DNA from: a virus
Length of the DNA: 25,048 bases
Virus record (IMG/VR): IMGVR_UViG_3300008217_001450
Location: 1 to 25,048 of that record
Strand: one strand, 5' to 3'
Part shown: positions 21,972 to 25,048 of the stretch, piece by piece
How the letters are laid out: each line of letters opens with the position of its first letter
How positions within the stretch are numbered: the stretch's first letter is position 1
The notes under the pieces: model-generated
Databases searched by the model: none
Told to the model about the DNA's origin: nothing
What the model saw: only the letters and a program-made list of their open reading frames with translations
Program-made: the position numbers and the translations under genes

Positions 21972-22378
21972 TTCGCTAACTCCTCTCTCACTTCCATTAA
22001 CATGATGCCAAGCTTGTTCTGGCCCTTACCATTACAGCGTCCCCAATAGGTATCACCCCAATGGTTATCTTCAATTAACTCGATGTTACCAGTATCAATT
22101 AACATACTGCCTAACATCTTGTCATCAAACTTAGCCATTAACACTTGCCACATCACGGCATCCTTAATCTCATTCCAACTCCGTGATAGTATTACATGGC
22201 GTCCTGCTTTCTTGGCTTGATATCCATCCATGTTGAGGAATCTCTTTCTCTCTTCTCTGTCCTCACATTTCATCATCTGGTAGATTGTTTCACTGCTCTT
22301 GTAAACCAATCCATCATCCCATGTCACTAAGCATGGGAACATATTACTTAGAAAGTGCCATTCACCTCTAAATTTCAT
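21968..22378 (-). CDS. NADAR-family protein (YbiA-like)
   Basis: 136 residues from ATG 22378, chosen because AGGAG is 7 nt upstream and the NADAR fold usually begins just here (FRGEWHFLSNMFP). Family motifs seen: SSETIYQMMK (28-37), AGRHVILSRSWNEIKDAVMW, a KF/Ll segment (LMAKFDDKML), then DNHWGDTYWG and GKGQNKLGIMLMEVR. NADAR proteins act on NAD/ADP-ribose derivatives; some bacterial members remove ADP-ribose from guanine in DNA, and YbiA-type enzymes act on riboflavin intermediates. An upstream in-frame ATG at 22549 would add 57 residues with a hydrophobic segment but has only AAGG as ribosome-binding site. Its stop overlaps the bL12-like start, so the two are coupled. Confidence 0.88.
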   Translation of the reverse strand: MKFRGEWHFLSNMFPCLVTWDDGLVYKSSETIYQMMKCEDREERKRFLNMDGYQAKKAGRHVILSRSWNEIKDAVMWQVLMAKFDDKMLGSMLIDTGNIELIEDNHWGDTYWGRCNGKGQNKLGIMLMEVREELAK

Positions 22379-22436
22379 CTCTTTACTCCTATTAAACCCA
22401 CAAAACACACACCAGCACACAGAAGCAGACAGCACC

Positions 22437-22531
22437 AAGCGTATCAGCCAGGGGCTTTTACCACCGCAATCAAGGCCCGAAGACAAGGACTCAGGCCAAA
22501 AACTGATGTCTGTGTTGAGGTTGATACGCTT
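22437..22531. repeat. Perfect 10-bp inverted repeat with 75-bp loop
   Basis: AAGCGTATCA (22437-22446) and TGATACGCTT (22522-22531). In a minus-strand transcript the arms would enclose further GGCC and GCGG/CCCC pairings and lie just upstream of the NADAR ribosome-binding site. It could be a structured mRNA leader or a protein-binding site. Confidence 0.55.
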
Positions 22532-22685
22532 ATACGTGATGTACCACATCTTGTACCTTGTTGATGTTGTTAGGGTTTATGTTGGGGATTAATAATAGCC
22601 ACTAACCCTCCTTATGTGACGTTAAAGTGTTGTTACTGGACAGTTTAGCGTTGTTAATGACACACAGGCTAAGACAAGGGTGCAA

Positions 22686-22730
22686 GTCCCACTGCTAAGT
22701 GCGAAGTGGGAGCGTTCTGCTCCCACTTAG
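22686..22730 (-). terminator. Overlapping alternative hairpins after the 91-aa gene
   Basis: The stem AAGTGGGAGC (22704-22713) with GCTCCCACTT (22719-22728), 10 bp perfect with a 5-nt loop, begins about 22 nt after the stop of the 91-aa gene. A second TCCCACT copy (22687-22693) can pair with the same AGTGGGA, so two exclusive folds exist. No T-run follows on the minus strand; it may act as a terminator, attenuator or RNA end protection. Confidence 0.45.
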
Positions 22731-22749
22731 CTGTTGGTTGCGAGGATTA

Positions 22750-23025
22750 CTAGATGGCGTTCGCATCTCCGACTTCGTGCCGGAAGTGGACGGTAACTTC
22801 ACCCGTCTCGGGGTTGGTAGTCTCCCAAGGGAGATCATTGCCCTCGCGGGTGAACTTGTCTCCGCAGATCTCGGTCACGCGCTTGACGAGGCTGACAGCT
22901 CCGTTCTTGGTCTTGAACGTCTTGGTGGAGACTGCCAAGTTGCCGTTGGAGAACTTGATGGCGGGGACGTAACCACCGTTGCGAGGGAAGATGGCGTGGG
23001 CGATGAGATTACTAAACGTGGTCAT
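22750..23025 (-). CDS. GC-rich small protein of unknown function
   Basis: 91 residues from ATG 23025, with AGGAG 8 nt upstream; an in-frame start at 23109 would add 28 residues but lacks such a site. The protein begins MTTFSNLIAHAIFPRNGG and has a beta-like layout: YVPAIKFSNGNLAVSTKTFKT, a helix AVSLVKRVTEICG, then TGEVTVHFRHEVGDA. No family is recognised. The gene is conspicuously richer in G and C, and in C/G-ending codons, than the genes around it. This suggests recent transfer or selection for high expression. Its single-gene unit lies between the divergent control region and a hairpin. Confidence 0.72.
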   Translation of the reverse strand: MTTFSNLIAHAIFPRNGGYVPAIKFSNGNLAVSTKTFKTKNGAVSLVKRVTEICGDKFTREGNDLPWETTNPETGEVTVHFRHEVGDANAI

Positions 23026-23131
23026 GATTGGAACTCCTAAAGTCCAGTGTGTTGTGCCCGTCTTTCTTTCTACGCGAACACACATAACATAGAAGCAAAC
23101 GAAGGGCATACGTGCAGCATGTAATGAAGGG

Positions 23132-23173
23132 AGGCGGGGAGTAACGTTGATGAGTTAAACTCCCCCGCCTTTT
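23132..23173 (+). terminator. Hairpin followed by a T-run, plus direction
   Basis: AGGCGGGGAG (23132-23141) pairs with CTCCCCCGCCT (23160-23170) with one bulged base, followed on the plus strand by TTTT and, a little further on, a T-rich tract. It would stop plus-strand (antisense) transcription before the virion promoter. Confidence 0.6.
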
Positions 23174-23354
23174 AAAAACATGGTCTTTTTTCTTTTTCGC
23201 CACAACATATAGTAAGATCTATCATCACCCCCTTTTACAAACGAGGGGGGCGCATAACGATTAGGGGAGGTAATATATATTTTTGTGTGCCAATAGAAAT
23301 AATTTAAAACAACATTACGCGATAGAGGATGCTGTCGGGCAACTGCGTTGCCCG

Positions 23355-23383
23355 TTGACAGGATATTAATAGTGGTGTAGAAT
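23355..23383 (+). promoter_or_regulatory. Near-consensus sigma70-type promoter for the virion genes
   Basis: TTGACA (23355-23360), 17-bp spacer, TAGAAT (23378-23383), predicted start near 23390 and a leader of about 87 nt before ATG 23477. A perfect 7-bp hairpin (CGGGCAA 23336-23342 with TTGCCCG 23348-23354) lies against the -35 box, and its outer pairing CTGT/ACAG extends over it, so it may be an operator. Confidence 0.82.
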
Positions 23384-23476
23384 CAATCGTCATCTAGGCG
23401 GGGAAACGATACTAATACATATAAGACACACAAACTGTATAGCCACTGACAAAACAACTGAGTGGAGACAAGAGTT

Positions 23477-23947
23477 ATGGCTACTAGCGCAGAGTTTTGG
23501 GAATCATCGTCCTATGGGCCTGGTGATTCTAATGCAACCTACGAATTCCTAAGTGGACGCTCTCCAAATCGTTATCATCTAATGCGCCTTCTTCGTAAGA
23601 AGGGAATGCGTGAAGTTGGTGAAATTCTATTCACCGCTCTTGCAGAGAATACTCCTAGTGACACAGCTAGTGTTACTATCAGCCAGTTGACGGCTGAAGC
23701 CGATACGACCGCCAATGTTCAAGGTGGTGTTCGTACAATTGCTGCTAAAGAAATCATGGGCCTCGTTCTTGATAGTGACAAGGATGATGCAACAGCAGAA
23801 ACTTCTCGTGCCGCTACTGCTGCCGATGTTAGTACTCTTAATGCAGAAGTTATCCCTAGTGGTGCAACTGCAAAGCGTGATCCTGCCTCATATCCTACTG
23901 ATGCTTCTGGCAACGGTGGTGGTGGCAAACATGATTCAGGGCGTTAG
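23477..23947 (+). CDS. Small virion-type protein
   Basis: 156 residues. ATG 23477 is preferred over GTG 23462 because GGAG (23464-23467) is 9 nt upstream. The protein has a helical N-terminus (ATYEFLSGRSPNRYHLMRLLRKKGMREVGEILFTALAEN), a Thr/Ala/Ser-rich middle (about residues 50-130), and a Gly-rich tail (SGNGGGGKHDSGR). Composition and position as the first gene after the plus-strand promoter suggest a structural or assembly protein, perhaps a small head or scaffolding component. No specific family is recognised. Confidence 0.78.
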   Translation: MATSAEFWESSSYGPGDSNATYEFLSGRSPNRYHLMRLLRKKGMREVGEILFTALAENTPSDTASVTISQLTAEADTTANVQGGVRTIAAKEIMGLVLDSDKDDATAETSRAATAADVSTLNAEVIPSGATAKRDPASYPTDASGNGGGGKHDSGR

Positions 23948-23950
23948 ATC

Positions 23951-25048
23951 ATGGCAAATGGATTGAATTATTCACTAGCGGACATTGAGGGAACCGCTGG
24001 AGGACTTCCAGGTGATTTGCCTGCTGAAGATTTAGCGGCTTTGAAGAAGTTCTTTGGATTTGGCAATAACAATATTGCCGCCCATGCAAATGCTCTTGCT
24101 GCTAGTCGTCCTGACATTACAGGACCAGCACCAGAAATAGATGTACTTCCTAATGAAGCTTTGCCGGTGGGTGGACCTATGCCAGTGGGTAGACGACGTC
24201 CTCCTCCTCCTCCTCTTACTCCTGGTATCCGAAAACCTTCCCCGTCAGGATTAGAAGTAGATCTAATGGGTCAGGGTGGAGCTAAAACTACACCTAGAGT
24301 CCAGAGACCAGAAGCATCACCAAGAGGAGCAACACCTAAAACACCACCAGAGATTGATCCTTCAACAGTACCAGACCTAATGAATCAAGATCAGGACAAC
24401 AGAGGTCTTACATCACTTGCTGCACAAGCTTACGAAGACTTTGGCAAATTGTTGGGTGGGGGTGTGTATGCAGCAGGTAGAGGAGCAAAAGAACATCTAG
24501 TGAACCCTCTTGTAAAAGAATCGCGCGACCCTCTTGCACAACAGATATTTCGTAGGGCCACATCCCTCAACCCAGATTATGTGAAGCGAATGGCCCCTAT
24601 TAAAGAAGATCTCACTAAAGGTTTCGAGGGGCTTCAGAATATAGCAACTGATCCGAGTGTAATAGCTCGGCTCATACAAATCTTAGGTGGCAGCTCGCCC
24701 CAAATCCCAGAAGAACGTGCAGCAATTCCTGAAGATGTCAGAGTTTCCCAAGCGATCCCTGACAGAGTTCCAACAACAATTGACTCTGCTGTAGATGACA
24801 TAGGACTACCTGTAACTCCATCTCCAGCTCAACAAGGCCCTGGAGCTGGAGCTGTTGATATAAATGTTGCAGAAAGCCCCGACCTTGGCCAAACAGGCAT
24901 TGATGCTATTATAGACCAACTTGGTTTATTAGGGATGGAAACGAGTAATGAAATCCTTAATGCCATAATAGGCATGCCGGAAGAGATAAGAGGACAGATC
25001 GTTGATAGAATAAACGAGATGAATGAAGCCGTTGGAGTAGGAGAAGGA
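23951..25048 (+). CDS. Proline-rich virion-type protein, 3'-truncated
   Basis: ATG 23951 opens a frame with no stop to the end of the window, at least 366 codons, four bases after the preceding stop. The N-terminus MANGLNYSLADIEGTAGGLP is followed by a proline-rich region including RRRPPPPPLTPG (about residues 83-94), then a helical segment with LTSLAAQAYEDFGKLLGGGVY, and a long Pro/Asp/Ala-rich remainder with repeated short IP/VP motifs. Such low-complexity, proline-rich chains are common in virion or injection proteins, but no catalytic domain is visible in the part seen. Its true length and any C-terminal enzyme domain are unknown. Confidence 0.8.
   Translation, partial: MANGLNYSLADIEGTAGGLPGDLPAEDLAALKKFFGFGNNNIAAHANALAASRPDITGPAPEIDVLPNEALPVGGPMPVGRRRPPPPPLTPGIRKPSPSGLEVDLMGQGGAKTTPRVQRPEASPRGATPKTPPEIDPSTVPDLMNQDQDNRGLTSLAAQAYEDFGKLLGGGVYAAGRGAKEHLVNPLVKESRDPLAQQIFRRATSLNPDYVKRMAPIKEDLTKGFEGLQNIATDPSVIARLIQILGGSSPQIPEERAAIPEDVRVSQAIPDRVPTTIDSAVDDIGLPVTPSPAQQGPGAGAVDINVAESPDLGQTGIDAIIDQLGLLGMETSNEILNAIIGMPEEIRGQIVDRINEMNEAVGVGEG

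Larger units (their letters stand above)
22379..22749 (-). other. 371-bp gap before the NADAR operon, structured, no confident gene
   Basis: No confident gene. The frame from ATG 22549 continues into NADAR and could be a real N-terminal extension. A strong AAGGAGG followed by GTG opens only a 10-codon frame (MAIINPQHKP), a possible leader peptide. No near-consensus promoter was found, so the operon promoter is unidentified. Inverted repeats are listed separately. Confidence 0.6.
23026..23476. other. 451-bp gene-free divergent control region
   Basis: Between the minus-strand accessory genes and the plus-strand virion genes. It holds a plus-strand terminator (23132-23173), a CCCCCT/AGGGGG dyad (23228-23233 and 23244-23249), an AT-rich tract near 23270-23310 and a plus-strand promoter (23355-23383). 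No matching minus-strand promoter was found. An origin of replication could lie here, but no iterated repeats support it. Confidence 0.65.

Noticed and set aside
22664-22697. tRNA-like T-arm (GGGTGCAAGTCCC) with possible acceptor pairing TAGCGTT/ACTGCTA.
   Set aside because: The enclosed length is about 52 nt, without D and anticodon arms; the T-loop lacks TTC. Not a tRNA.
23012-23203. Minus-strand open frame of 63 codons in the control region.
   Set aside because: It begins in the T-rich/terminator stretch, overlaps the 91-aa gene in another frame and has no ribosome-binding site.
23414-23440. TAATAC-beginning stretch resembling a T7-type phage promoter.
   Set aside because: Only the first six bases match, no second copy was seen in the window, and no phage RNA polymerase gene is visible.
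1-25048. CRISPR array, insertion sequence, integrase or attachment site.
   Set aside because: No regularly spaced direct repeats, transposase or recombinase motifs, or att-like duplications were seen.

Overview
The window is a piece of a lytic-type tailed-phage genome. It shows a replicative DNA polymerase, helicases, a dNMP kinase, a recombinase/exonuclease set, large proline/glycine-rich virion-type proteins and tightly overlapping genes, with no ribosomal RNA, tRNA, integrase or CRISPR array. Base composition is moderately AT-rich. A short exported protein (16547-16798), a bL12-like domain and the style of the virion proteins recall phages of aquatic bacteria, possibly of Alphaproteobacteria. 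That host guess is weak and rests on remembered family resemblance.

Layout. (1) 1-6726, plus strand: four virion-type genes overlapping by a few bases. The first is cut by the window edge and the last is a 1409-residue protein that looks like an ejected/internal virion protein. (2) 6668-18764, minus strand: the replication and recombination block. Reading in the direction of transcription from 18764 it has a DUF932-like protein, three small proteins, an exported small protein, a coiled-coil protein, a RecB/Cas4-type nuclease, a Sak4/RecA-like ATPase, a DUF669-like putative ssDNA-binding protein, a 71-aa protein on its own transcription unit, a small Cys/His protein, a ribbon-helix-helix-like protein, a RecD-like helicase, a dNMP kinase, a UDG-like/PolA fusion polymerase, a GIY-YIG endonuclease and a DUF3987-like helicase. 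This block meets the virion block tail to tail with a 59-bp overlap. (3) 18915-23025, minus strand: accessory genes. These include an HNH endonuclease, a 2OG-Fe(II) oxygenase, a 22-aa membrane microprotein coupled to a 57-aa protein, three unknowns, a bL12-C-terminal-like protein, a NADAR protein and a GC-rich 91-aa protein. (4) 23026-23476: a gene-free divergent control region. (5) 23477-25048, plus strand: the start of another virion-type block, the last gene running off the window.

Control. Near-consensus sigma70-type promoters with exactly 17-bp spacers are visible at 23355-23383 (+), 18800-18828 (-) and 13613-13641 (-), and a weaker one at 13213-13241 (-). Several sit directly behind, or inside, a hairpin, so the minus-strand genes appear to be divided into terminator-promoter bounded units. 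The host RNA polymerase is therefore the likely transcriber; no phage RNA polymerase gene is seen here.

Most noteworthy points. The operon 20550-22378 pairs a NADAR enzyme with a bL12-like protein and three unknown proteins. The polymerase has a UDG-like domain lacking the expected active-site His, a His at the position of E. coli Pol I Phe762, and Ala in place of the motif C Glu. A 22-aa single-span microprotein has a clear ribosome-binding site and TAATG coupling. A GC-rich 91-aa gene stands out from everything around it.
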